From Glycine soja (lineage: Eukaryota; Streptophyta; Magnoliopsida; Fabales; Fabaceae), in assembly GCF_004193775.1 (NCBI RefSeq), contig NC_041016.1, forward strand, positions 46,500,767 to 46,564,766: a DNA stretch of 64,000 nt. The letters run 5' to 3'. Below, one piece after another: positions 13,277 through 23,195 of the stretch (position 1 is the first letter of the stretch; every line of letters begins with the position of its first letter). Position numbers and translations under genes: made by a program. The notes beneath the pieces are model-generated. The model was not told the origin of the DNA. It saw nothing but the letters and a program-made list of their open reading frames with translations, and made no database searches.

Positions 13277-13960
13277 TTAGGGGAATGGTCTCAAGTGGGG
13301 GAATTGTGGCAGTGCTAAGGGAAGTCTCCCTTGAAAGGAAAAGGTAGAAAGATTGCTTGAGAAGAAGAGCTTTCTTAACATCTCCTTTTGTTGCAAAATG
13401 ACTCTTCTTTTTTTTACAACTGTCTTAGAGGAACACATTCCCTCTTTTTCCTTTTCCTTGACTTTTGGAGCTAAGGCCTTACTATCCTTTTTTTTCATTT
13501 GTTTTTCTAACTTTTCCTCATCCCTCTTGTCCTTCATTGTAAGTTTATCCTTAGCTACCTGTGAAGGTGTTTGAGGATGCAACACAAATTTAGTGCCAAA
13601 ATAGGTGAGGGTAATCTCATTAGTTAGGCCATTGTAAATGATATTCCAATCAAATTTCCATGGCCTTCCTAAAAGAATATGTCATGCCTTCATGGGAACT
13701 ATATCACAATTAACTTCATCCTTATGTGTCCCAGTGGAGAAAGGTAACTTGAATTGTTAGTTAACTATCATTTCCCCTTTCCCATTGAGCCATTGAAGTT
13801 TATAAGGTTTTTGGTGGGGAATGATAGTGAGGTTCAACTTGGAAACTAATCTTGTGCTACAACAATTGCAACAAGGTCCACTATCCACAATGAGAGAACA
13901 AGTTTTATCTAAAATTTTTCATTTTGTATGAAAGATGTTCTCTATTTAGGATTGAGATAG
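13277..13960 (-). pseudogene. Ty3/gypsy aspartic protease and Lys-rich linker (broken)
   Basis: Reading minus from about 13960, an aspartic-protease domain is visible: the active site (VDSG), a KLQWLNGKGE strand, HILLGRPWKF near 13680, and then a Lys/Glu-rich linker (13585-13277) leading to RT. The domain is split by at least two stops. Upstream gag is missing: recognisable gypsy sequence ends by about 14060, where an unrelated LTR fragment begins. Confidence 0.75.
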
Positions 13961-14084
13961 ATCACAAGATTGACCTCCAAATATCCTTCTAACCATTAGG
14001 AGGTCACCTTCTTCATGGGGGTAGACTTCCTCACTGTACTCTTCACCCCTTACTTCATCTTCACTTTTGTAGAAGCATATATGA

Positions 14085-14354
14085 TATGAAGTTTTGATGA
14101 TGCCAAAGATAAGCGCTTCTCACGTTTGATCCAAGTCAAGAATCCAGAAATTCAAGATAATTGATGAACTTAGTTCCTAGAATCTTAGAAAGATTTTCTT
14201 AATTGATGATGCACAGGTTTGGCCAAAGGATATTTTCCAAAAAGCTTTTTAAGATTTCAAAAATATGATATTTACTCTCTGGTAATCGATTACTAGAGGA
14301 TGTAATCGATTACCAGTGGCCAAATTGTTATCTGAAATAATTTTACAAATTTTG
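14085..14354 (+). mobile_element. LTR fragment with TAATCGATTA motifs
   Basis: It starts with 'gaagttttgatgatgcc' and shares the blocks 'tttggccaa', 'tttactctctggtaatcg' and 'aggatgtaatcgattac' with the LTR at 51900-52962. It stops abruptly near 14354, where gypsy-derived sequence starts. It is the 5' third of an LTR only. Confidence 0.7.
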
Positions 14355-14685
14355 AAATAGTGCACTTAATTCTTGTGAAATTACAAAACTACCCCTAATA
14401 CAAAAACTAGTCTAGGTGCCCTAGAATACAAGGGTTAAAAAATCCTATATTGCTAGGGTACTCTCCCTATATTATGGATCCCTAAATACAAGTCCCAAAA
14501 ATAATGAAATTCTAATCTAATATGTAAAAAGATAAGTGGGTTCATACTTAGCCCATGAGCCCAAAATCTATCCTAAGGCTCATGAGAACCCTTGGGCCTA
14601 CTCTTACATCTCTGGCCCAATCTTCTTGGATTCTCGTAGCCATGGATCTTGTGATAGGTCCCCTACTTGGGAGGATTGCATGAAG
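14355..14685 (-). mobile_element. Second copy of the gypsy pol-C-terminus/3' region
   Basis: About 330 bp match 10315-10645 in the same orientation, including the segment coding the pol C-terminal tail (a 'VLMSLRVDFG' end, about 14640-14540 on minus). Divergence is roughly 10-15 percent by eye. It is truncated at both sides, so it is a fragment of another member of the same family. Confidence 0.8.
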
Positions 14686-15029
14686 AATTTTCATCATTTT
14701 CATACATTACAATATCTTCGCTTATGCCCTTCAGTTGTCTCTAGAAGCACATTGATTTTCATTGAAATTAAGTAATAATGCCTTTCAGTATAAAGCTCCA
14801 AAATATAATTATCCATTGAATGACATAAAAAATGATTTGGCTTTTTGAAGAAACAAGCATTATTTAAAAATATATATATCAAATAGGTGTAGGAAAAAAA
14901 CTATTTACTAGCAAGGATTTCTTTTTCCATGTAGGCAGGAGGAGGCACCATCTAAGATGGCAATTCCTGGTGGTCTTTTGTATTTTTGAAGGAGGCGCCA
15001 CCTGAGATACCACCTTAAATGCTTGTAAA

Positions 15030-15480
15030 TTGTCAACGTCAACAACGAAGCTGCATAATATGAAGAGGCAGTTGTAGATGTATTTGAAGGAGTGGAGAGG
15101 GATATAATGATGGGAAAGGAGGGCAAGTAGGCGTTGGAAGGGTTTTCGAGGAGTGCGATAGCAAGGAGGAGGCATAGGGCAGAGATAAGGGTTGGGGAGG
15201 TGGGGAGGGTGCGTTTGGAGGAGATGTATTTGTTTTTAAAAAGAGGGGAGGGTGTGTGATGTTGATGAAGTGGTCTATGTGGATGTAAATGTGGAAGAGG
15301 TTGGAAGGGGTGGAAGAAAAGAATTGGTCCCATAAGGCAAAGAAGTAGAGATTGGTATTGGTAAGGAAGAGGAAGGTGATTTTGAAAGAGGGGTGTTTGG
15401 AGGAGAGGTGGAAGAATTTGGAAGGGTTGGAATAGGAATTGGTGGAATGGGAAATGGCATTTGAGATGTTGGCTTGTCTC
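15030..15480 (-). pseudogene. DUF266/core-2/I-branching (BC10-like) glycosyltransferase pseudogene
   Basis: Three minus frames taken in order give one recognisable protein. 15460-15250 has 'ITFLFLTNTNLYFFALWDQF' and 'NLFHIYIHID'. A second frame has 'LFKNKYISSKRTLPTSPT' and 'ALLENPSNAY'. A third, ending near 15030, has 'LSHHYIPLHSFKYIYN'. These are the order and motifs of the plant DUF266 family (Golgi type II glycosyltransferases related to core-2/I-branching enzymes). Two frameshifts separate the parts, and both ends of the gene are missing. The strong purine bias of the + strand here is explained by this coding origin. Confidence 0.75.
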
Positions 15481-15539
15481 ATATATTTTTTGAGCACAAG
15501 ACAACAAATTGTTGCCAAACCTCACACCAAGTGAACACT

Positions 15540-16104
15540 ATATATTATATCATTGCCAACATTTATAGCTTTATATAACTATTTATGCATCATGAAAATT
15601 ACATTTTTTATATTATCCAAATGTACTTCACTAAATTTGTTAAGGCAAACGATTGTTGTAAAATTCGATTGAATTGATTTTAAAAATTAATTTTAAATTT
15701 AAAACATAATTTAAATTTAATTTTAGGTTACAATTTAATCATGACTTTACATTAAAACAAGAGCTTTCTAATAAAAAAAAAACAAATATAATTAGTCAAT
15801 ATTGAAAATACGAGATCAATTGTTGAAATATAATTTAAATTATTAGTATGATTACTAATATGTTTTTCTATTATACTAGAATGAGTGATATACTACTATA
15901 TTATTATAGTCAGACTCAACAAAATTGTTTCTACCTTCCCAACCATTGGTTAGGAGAATTGAAGATTAATTAAAAAGAGAATCTATTCTCATCAAAGAAA
16001 GGTTTCTCTTTTGCTATTTTTGAATTTTCATAGGATGATTATTTAAGTTAGGGAAACAAGTGAAATAGGTCTACCATGTTTTGTTTGTTTTTCCTATTTT
16101 ATAT
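15540..16104. other. AT-rich non-genic stretch
   Basis: I see no gene or repeat terminus that I can support. The sequence is AT-rich with many short homopolymer runs. Confidence 0.5.
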
Positions 16105-16109
16105 CATTT

Positions 16110-17058
16110 ATGTTGGACAAGTGGCCTCTATAACTTAAGAGGGGAGTGAATTAAGTCTTACAAAATTATTCCACTAACAAACTTTAACCCTATTTTAAAT
16201 GATTTAATTGATGTTCTTTAAACGTGCAAGACAAAATTGATTGTAATAAAATAAATGAGATAGGAGAAGAGAGAAATGCAAACTTAATTTATACTGGTTC
16301 CCATGCCTAAGTCAATTCCTAAAGCAACCCACCTGAGATTTTTCACTATCTTTTGTAAATCCTTTACAAACTTTAAACACACCTTGGGATCCCTCACCCT
16401 TGTGTTCAAGATTATCATAATTCAAGAGACAATCAGTCTCTTGATTACAACTGAGTTTAAGATATGAATAGAAAGATTCATCTCCTTTAGAGTAGATGAT
16501 ACAAATTGAAGTTCCTAGAAGAATTCTCAATCGATTTGCAAGTGTTTAGCAATTAGTTGTTTAGAGAGCATTTGACAATTAAGTTCTCTTAGAAAAATCT
16601 CTCTCTTGCTTTTCGAAGTCAAAGACACATATATATAGGCCTATTGTGCCTTTTCAAAATGATTTGAAGATAAGTGTCTTTTCAAAAAGCTTTTTTGAAA
16701 TTTTCAAATTTCAAATTTCTAACTTTCTGAAAAAGGTTTTTAAAATAATTTTACTTCTGGTAATCAATTACAATGCCTGGTAATCGATTTCTAGTGGAAA
16801 ATTCCTTTTTCAGACAATGTTAAAAATATTCTAAAACTTTTTTATAATCAATATAAAAACTTGGTTATGAGGCGAAACCTTTGCAATCACTAAGAGACTC
16901 TTTTAACAAAGATAGACTAAAACTTAGCTTTCTTCTTGATCTTTATTTTCTTGATCTTGATTTAATCTTGAAGCAATCTCTGTTTGCTTGACCTTGAATG
17001 TTTCTTGAAGTAATCTTATTTGATTATACTTTGGCATCATCAAAAACCTGTATTCATA
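16110..17058 (-). mobile_element. Solo LTR with TAATCGATTA-type motifs
   Basis: On plus it starts atgttggacaagtggcc, the reverse complement of the end of the LTR at 51900-52962, and finishes with 'ctttggcatcatcaaaaa', the reverse complement of that LTR's start. A TATA run on minus (ggcctatatatatgtg) lies near 16630. Possible target duplications are cattt (16105-16109) and cattc (17059-17063), one mismatch. Internal genes are absent, so it is a solo LTR. Confidence 0.75.
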
Positions 17059-17384
17059 CATTCACACTATACCCAAATATGTACCTATGAAAAATGTCAA
17101 GAATACATTTTTTGACACATTATATTGAACACTTTTTAATTGGTTAAAATTAAAAGAATTTGTTGATCACACATGATATTTAATTATTATTTCTCCTAAT
17201 TTTGTGGATTTCAATTAAATTTAACCAGTTAGAAAGTTTCTATTTGAAGGAGTGTGTTAAAAGCCATGCTCCTAGCACTCCTCATCTTTTACAATATAAA
17301 ATAATTGAATTTTACACACTTTTCACTCTCAAATTAAATCAATGTACTTTAGAAAATTTCTTTTAGTTATTTGTAGTATTTTTA

Positions 17385-18045
17385 ATAAATTATATTAATT
17401 AGTGATGCATTTAACAGATAGTGGATTTTAAATACATATTTATTATTTGTTATTAGGAGAAGGATAATGAATTTTAATGGTATAAATAATGAATATTTGA
17501 CTTCAGGTTTTCATTATTTGATTATTATGCATTCATTTATTTTTCCTTAACCCTATATAACATTCTTTATATGATATCTTTTAATAAAAAAAATTGTTCT
17601 AAATTAGTTTTCATTTTACAAATCTAATGAAGCATTTTTACACTACACATGTTGCTTATAAATAGAACCAAAGGTAGTATTTTTTATGAGTTTCGAGATG
17701 ATAATTTCATTTCTCAACACCTGTGTCAAAAGAATAAAGTCTAAGAGCATTATACATCACTTAAATAAAAAAAAAGATACTTATAGTATTTTTATAAGGG
17801 TAAATAATGAAAAAATCCTTCATTTTTGTTAAAATGCCTTATAGAAAGGCCATCAATTCCTCTCAATGGTGTCATAAATTATGAACCAAATGGAGTATAT
17901 TAATTAATTAGAGATTTAATAGAAAGTAGATTTTAAATATATATTGTTTATTAGTTATTAGGAGAACAAAAATGGGGTTTAATAATGTCATTAATGAATA
18001 TTTGACTTTAGTTTTTCATTAATAGAAGATTATGCATTCATTTAT
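17385..18045. repeat. Direct repeat pair, about 160 bp each
   Basis: The segment at about 17385-17545 ('tatattaattag...tattaggaga...gaatatttgacttcagg...attatgcattcattta') recurs at about 17890-18045 with roughly 80 percent identity, 500 bp away. The nature of the unit is unknown. It may be an old local duplication. Confidence 0.7.
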
Positions 18046-18087
18046 CAAAATAATTTTAGCCTTAATATTTTTAAAAGAAAACAATAT

Positions 18088-18171
<84 letters not shown>
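18088..18171. repeat. Compound (AC)n(AT)n microsatellite
   Basis: An AC run passes directly into a long AT run. This is ordinary replication-slippage sequence and is useful only as a marker. Confidence 0.97.
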
Positions 18172-18174
<3 letters not shown>

Positions 18175-19518
18175 AAGTCAATTCAATTAAGGCATTAAAT
18201 ATTTTAACTAAAAATAAAATATATGTTTTATCTAATTAAAAATAGTCAATAAAAAATATTTAAATAATTATTTTCTTGTCTTGCATCAATGATATTTAAT
18301 TACAAAATGTATTTCAAAATATATCCACATAAAATATAAAGTATAATTTTAATAATAATTATGATCTACATGCAACATAAAATTTCCATGTATACCACAA
18401 ACACAAAAAGTAGTGTGCCTGTTAAATAGAATCATTTGATTAAGTGTTGGTGTTAGATACATGATATTATAAATATATAAGGGGAACAAGTTTTATTCAT
18501 GCATTTCTAAAAGTTACATCAAGAAAATAGTGAATGCAATTAAATACTTAATTAATGTTATGTTAAATGAGATCTTTATATGATATTTTTTACAAATTAA
18601 AATTATTTTTTCATTAAAAGCTATTTTATTTGAGCTTCATACAACTATTATGAGTGACATATATTCTTTTATGCATATTTAATTAATACAACTGGATAAT
18701 TCATATCAAGTAGTTAAATGGTGAAACTGGTATTTTTTTACTATGGTTTTCATGAAACGATTCTAGTCACGCCAAATTGTATTTATTTGGTTAAAATAAA
18801 CTTTACTTCTTTTACTAATCAAAAACTCTTTTTTCTTATTTTGCAAAAAGTCATAAAGCTAGTCAACCCACATTGTTTTATGTAATTAAAATAAAATTGA
18901 ATTATATTAATTAGTAACGTCTCTTTCTTATTGTAGTCATCATTGACCTCTTTATATTGACACTTTTCATTTACCCCTCTCACTCAACAGCGTCACACAC
19001 TCTTTCTCTCTCAGTCACATACTCTCTTTCTCTCTCTTACTATGGTGCCTTAGGTTTTGGTAGTGTTTGTGAGTTTCTGTGTAGCCTCCTCTCATGTGTA
19101 AAAGGTTCCATCCAGTAGAAAATTTTTACGGACTACCTCCCTATGGTATGTTCTTCACTCATGAGATTTAGGGTCCCATTTTTTTTAACTTCAATTGGTG
19201 ATCATTTTGGACATTTTGACCATTGGTTTTCCATTATTTGTGTCTCTACCATCTATTAGTTGAGATTTATTGTTTCCTTTAAAATCTGGCCTCAAGAAAA
19301 CATTCTTAGTATGATAGAGTATCTTATGCACCTGCCAATTCAAACTTTGATTGTATCAATTTATAGACTATGTTTTATGGCTTGGCAATGCATGGTAATT
19401 GTGTTTTTATTTGTTTAACCTTTTGTTGCAACTTCAAGCAATCATAGACTCAATTTGGGGAGATGAAATTGAAAAAAGCAAAAACTGCAATTGTGAAGGT
19501 CCAGACAAAATCAATGAT
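18172..19518. other. AT-rich stretch with CT-rich patch
   Basis: No gene is supported before the F-box fragment. A CT-rich patch (about 18990-19045) and a small reading frame directly precede the F-box coding similarity and could be 5' leader of the parent gene; I cannot show that. Confidence 0.4.
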
Positions 19519-19992
19519 CTACCTGATGTCATTATTGGTCGCATTCTCTTCTTTCTACCAACTAAAGAAGTAGTTTGTGCTAGTGTTTTATCCAAGAGAT
19601 GAAGATATATTTGGACATTCATCACCAAGCTACTATTTGAGGATAAAGACACTTTCCGTAGCAATAATAGGATAAGGAAAGCCCCATTTTTATAACTTTA
19701 TGGAAAAAGTATTACTTTATCTAAAGAGTTCAATCATCCAAAGTTTCTCTCTTTTTATTACAAAGAGTTTTAATAATCATCATGTTGATAAGTGGTTATA
19801 TAATATTATAAATCGGATCCGAAAAGTCAAAAAGCTTTATATCATTTCAATGACTACACAAGACCTTGCCACACATATATTTCCTTTGGAATTCCCAATT
19901 CTTAGAGAAATGGGAGTTGATCAATGTATGATTTTCCTACTAGAGTTAAGGTCCCCACCTTTGTTTATCTTTCATCCCTCATTATCCTCAAG
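19519..19992 (+). pseudogene. F-box/LRR gene fragment, left arm of inverted duplication
   Basis: The F-box is visible as LPDVIIGRILFFLPTKEVV...SVLSKR (19519-19602), followed by a stop and frameshift. It resumes as 'KVLLYLKSSIIQSFSLF' and 'VDKWLYNIINRIRKVKKLYI', the usual spacer and first LRR of plant F-box/LRR/FBD proteins (SKP1-binding ubiquitin ligase adaptors). The frame from 19700 stays open for about 150 codons, although its last third reads through the loop into the other arm. No complete gene remains. Confidence 0.85.
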
Positions 19993-20030
19993 TTGTCCAC
20001 AATCATGCTTATCTTTCACCCTTTTGAGGA

Positions 20031-20470
20031 TATTGGATGATGAAAGACAAACAAAGGTGGGAACAATAATTTTGGAAAGAAAATCAACTATTTCTAGAAT
20101 AGGGAATTCCAAAGGGAATGAGGGGAGATGTCTTGTGTTGTCATTGGAATGATAAAAAATTTATTGACTCTCTGATTTATAATGTTATATATCCAGTTAT
20201 TAACACGACGATTACAATAACTTTATGTAAGAAAAAGAAGGAAACTTTGGATGATTGAACTCTTTAGATGAAGTAATACTTTATCCACAAAGTTATAAAA
20301 GGGCGCTTTCCTTATTCTAATTTTGTGGTAGAATGTGTCTCTATCCTCAAACTCTAGCTTGGTGATGAATGTCCAAAGGTATATGCATCTGTTGGATAAA
20401 GCACTAGTATGAACTGCTTCTTTAGTTAGCAAAAAGGAGAGAATGCGACCAATAATGACATCAGGTAGGT
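20031..20470 (-). pseudogene. F-box/LRR gene fragment, right arm of inverted duplication
   Basis: The minus frame encodes LPDVIIGRILSFLLTKEAV, 'LWTFITKLEFEDRDTF' and 'DKVLLHLKSSIIQSF', matching the left arm residue for residue with scattered changes. Nucleotide similarity to the left arm continues through the LRR part to the loop at about 19993-20030. It sits head-to-head with the left arm and has no intact gene structure of its own. Confidence 0.85.
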
Positions 20471-20599
20471 AGCTGATATGCACATTAAATATTCTTTTAA
20501 TTCATAGTAAATATTCAATTTTTATTAAATTTCTGCTAAAAACTGTTTGAAATAAAATGAATATTATCTGTTGTGGTTGTGCATTTAAATTTGTATGTT

Positions 20600-21197
20600 A
20601 ATTTGAAATTATTAAAAAAACAGACAACACCTTAAAAAAAATCCACAAAACAACATCAGTTTTTAGTAACAACACATTATGTTGTATGTATATATTAACA
20701 TCGGTTTTCTCTAAAATCGATGCTAAGCCTCATTCACAACATCAATTTTATAGAAACCGATGTTGTTGTTGAATATACAACATCAGTTTTTACCAAAAAT
20801 TGATGTCGGTAATCAGACAACAACATCAGTTTTTTGTAAAATCAATGTTGTTGGATGACTGCCAACATCGATTTTTGGAAAACCCGATGTTAACTTATAC
20901 ATATAACATCGATTTTTCAAAAGACCGATGTTAATTGTATGTATCTGTTAACATCAGTTTTGGTAAAAAAAATCGATGTTGATGTTAAGATATATGACCT
21001 TTTTTATAATTATTACTATATAACATTGGTTTTTTGGTTTTTTAAAAAACCAATGTTATCATTTTTATGTTAACATCAGTTTTGGAAAATCAATATTAAC
21101 ATTATTACTTTAAACGTCGGTAGTTTCAACATCGATTAATAACCAATGTTAAAAATTCTTAAAAATTGATGTTAAAACTCTATTTTCTAATAGTGTT
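20600..21197. mobile_element. CACTA element terminal region ending in CACTATTAGAAAATAG
   Basis: Multiple imperfect palindromic units (aacatcagttttt...aaaccgatgtt), each about 60 bp, fill 20640-21180. They end at ctattttctaatagtg (21182-21197), whose reverse complement CACTATTAGAAAATAG matches soybean Tgm-type CACTA ends. The other end of this element was not found, so its extent to the left is unknown. It might enclose the F-box inverted repeat. Confidence 0.7.
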
Positions 21198-21289
21198 AGT
21201 GATAAAAATTTAATTCTCAATATGCATGCAACTTATCTTTTAACTTAGAACTCTAAAAAAAATAGTCAAAACTAAAAATTCTTACAACT

Positions 21290-21640
21290 GCAAGTTTCTA
21301 ATTTACTATCCCAAAACACCATATGTTCTAGAGTATAAATGTGAGAATTGATGAATCTTTTAATAAATGCATTAATACTCTTCAATAATCCAGTGGTTGT
21401 CATCCCCTTAGGTAATGATCATGAATTAACATAAGCAATTTACCAATAATTATTTATTTCATATGATCCTTTCACAAGTTTATTGGACTCTAACTTATAC
21501 TTGGCAATAACGTCTGACCATTGGTGCTCAAATTCTTCGCATGACTCCAACTTATACAACTCATAAATAGCATCACACCATGCTGGATATCGAATGACAG
21601 AAAAAGAGATTGAAATATACCTCATCCTTTATACCAAGTG
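21290..21640 (-). pseudogene. FAR1/FHY3-related (FRS) protein fragment
   Basis: The minus frame 21625-21440 has 'AIYELYKLESCEEFEHQW' and 'YKLESNKLVKGSYEI'. A later frame (about 21400-21320) has 'GMTTTGLLKSINAFIKRFI'. These are consecutive motifs of the MULE-derived transposase-like domain in plant FAR1-RELATED SEQUENCE proteins, which are transcription factors domesticated from Mutator-like transposases. A stop near 21440 and missing flanks show it is a fragment. An ancestral MULE transposase is an alternative source. Confidence 0.72.
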
Positions 21641-21720
21641 TTGACTTTGACTTCCTCTCAATATCATATGATTGTCATGTTGTTGCATTATCATAACAAA
21701 GCTATATGAAATGGTAAATT

Positions 21721-21950
21721 CACTACTAAAAAAATGACTTTTTATGACGGTTATTAGCTAATAACCGTCTTTGAAAGGTGTATCAGACTTTACAATCAAA
21801 AACGGTTATTAACAAATAATCGTCTTTGAATGCTGTGTCAAAATAGGCATTTAAAGACGGTTATTTGCTAATAACCGTCTTTGAATGTTGTGTCTTTCAA
21901 AGATGGTTAATTGTTATTAACCGTCTTTGAATGTTATGCCAAATTTTAGA
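21721..21950 (+). mobile_element. CACTA element left end with palindromic subterminal repeats
   Basis: It begins CACTACTAAAAAAATGAC exactly at 21721, preceded by ATT. Four units of the palindrome gacggttatt/aataaccgtc follow at roughly 55-bp spacing. No matching AGTAGTG end followed by ATT was found before 23.5 kb, so the element is truncated or nested. Confidence 0.7.
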
Positions 21951-22964
21951 TGGAGTAGTACAATAAACAGGTTTACCACAAATAACCATATATGTTGAAT
22001 CATTGTCAAGCAGTTTCAACTATTAGTATGTATTTAATAATCATAATTATCTTAAAAATTCATCTGAACTAAATCAAGGGGCTGAACAAGGAAAGCAGTG
22101 GACTCCGATAATAGCTCAACTTTAACTATAACATCCAAAGAGAGTTCAGTTTGAGAAATCTGATCATAGCAACCTACAAAAAGCTAAAAATACAACTACA
22201 GATGCTAATTACATTGAAATTTTGTGTATATTTATATTTATATGTTTAATTAGCATAAAATGTTTGATGTTGCTTATTACAATGGTGTGCAGATTCCTAA
22301 CAGAGAAATTGAAAGTTGTTATTTAGATATGAATGCATCACAAAAAAGGAAAATTAAAAATTATTCTTATGATTTGTTGATTCTTAGGAATGTAAAAAGT
22401 TATTTTCTACGATAACTACATATCCCTATTCCCTACTTCATTTTACAATACAACCATTGTGGCCTATGGTGCTGTCGTGGCGGGTTTCCCTTCACAAATT
22501 ACCTATGGCAGTTGGCAAAAAAAAAAGCCAAGCCATTCTGCCATAGCGCCACCATTTAACAACACTGATCTAGAGACTCAACATAACAAGCTAACCTTAA
22601 GATAATCCAACATACAATAAATTCCCAAAGTAACAAATAATATTGAAACAAAAGACTCAATTTCAAAATTAAAATCCTAAAACTACAAGCCCATTTTACA
22701 TTAGTATGCTCTCCCAGATTTTCAAAAATCTCCAAAACCCTTGTTAAGGGTGAAAAAACTAATAATGTAAATCTTTTTCACCAATTCTTTTTATTCCTTC
22801 AATAGAAGACTTTTACATAAATGAAAACATATCAAAATGTTTGTTTTACTCATTGATGTTATATCCAATAAGAAGAATTTGACTGGTATGAACTCAATAA
22901 CAAAAATTGGAGCTAAGAGCAAAATTGTATACTACATTTACAACAAAAAATGATTTAGTCTTAC
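21951..22964. other. Non-genic stretch with a small hairpin
   Basis: No gene is supported. Around 22455-22555 an imperfect inverted repeat (ctatggcag ... ctgccatag) flanks a run of A, followed by a 'caacactg'-like segment that I associate with dispersed plant repeats. The remainder is AT-rich. Confidence 0.4.
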
Positions 22965-23195
22965 TTGAGTCATGTTTGGTGCAAAAACCATTGCAATATT
23001 ACGTGCATTCATGTTGTTTAAGTTTTCCATTTGAGCAACATCTGCCATTAAATTTATTGCCTAATCTAGCAAAGCAGCTTTTGTTGGAGGAAGAAGCCTC
23101 ACAAGCTGAGCACATTCTTCTTCTGACTGGGATTGCATCACCTGCTCTGGCGAAAGAGGGTCCAATACTCTAGTTGGTAGTTCTCTAAACCAAGC
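22965..23195 (-). pseudogene. RopGAP (Rho-GTPase-activating protein) exon
   Basis: Read on minus this is a complete 231-bp exon. An AG acceptor (ttccttcatag) is followed by AWFRELPTRVLDPLSPEQ, then 'LVRLLPPTKAALLD', 'NLMADVAQMENLNNMNARNI' and 'MVFAPNMTQ', then a GT donor (gtaag). This is the core of the RhoGAP domain of plant CRIB-type RopGAPs, which stimulate ROP GTPase hydrolysis at the plasma membrane. One codon is a stop where Trp is normal (TGG to TAG, after ALLD). No neighbouring RopGAP exon is visible on either side, so it is an isolated gene fragment. Confidence 0.87.

Larger units (their letters stand above)
19519..20470. repeat. Long inverted repeat (about 450-bp arms, 38-bp loop)
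   Basis: Arms 19519-19992 and 20031-20470 are inverted copies at roughly 85 percent identity over their whole length with only small gaps. A transcript crossing it would fold into a long hairpin made of F-box coding sequence. Confidence 0.85.

Noticed and set aside
15039..15525. Long overlapping minus frames of 159 and 205 codons taken as two proteins
   Set aside because: They are different frames of one frameshifted DUF266-like coding region; each is real only in part.
20020..20152. Continuation of the left F-box frame to 20152 as a single 150-residue protein
   Set aside because: The frame reads through the loop into the opposite arm, where the sequence is antisense to the F-box gene.
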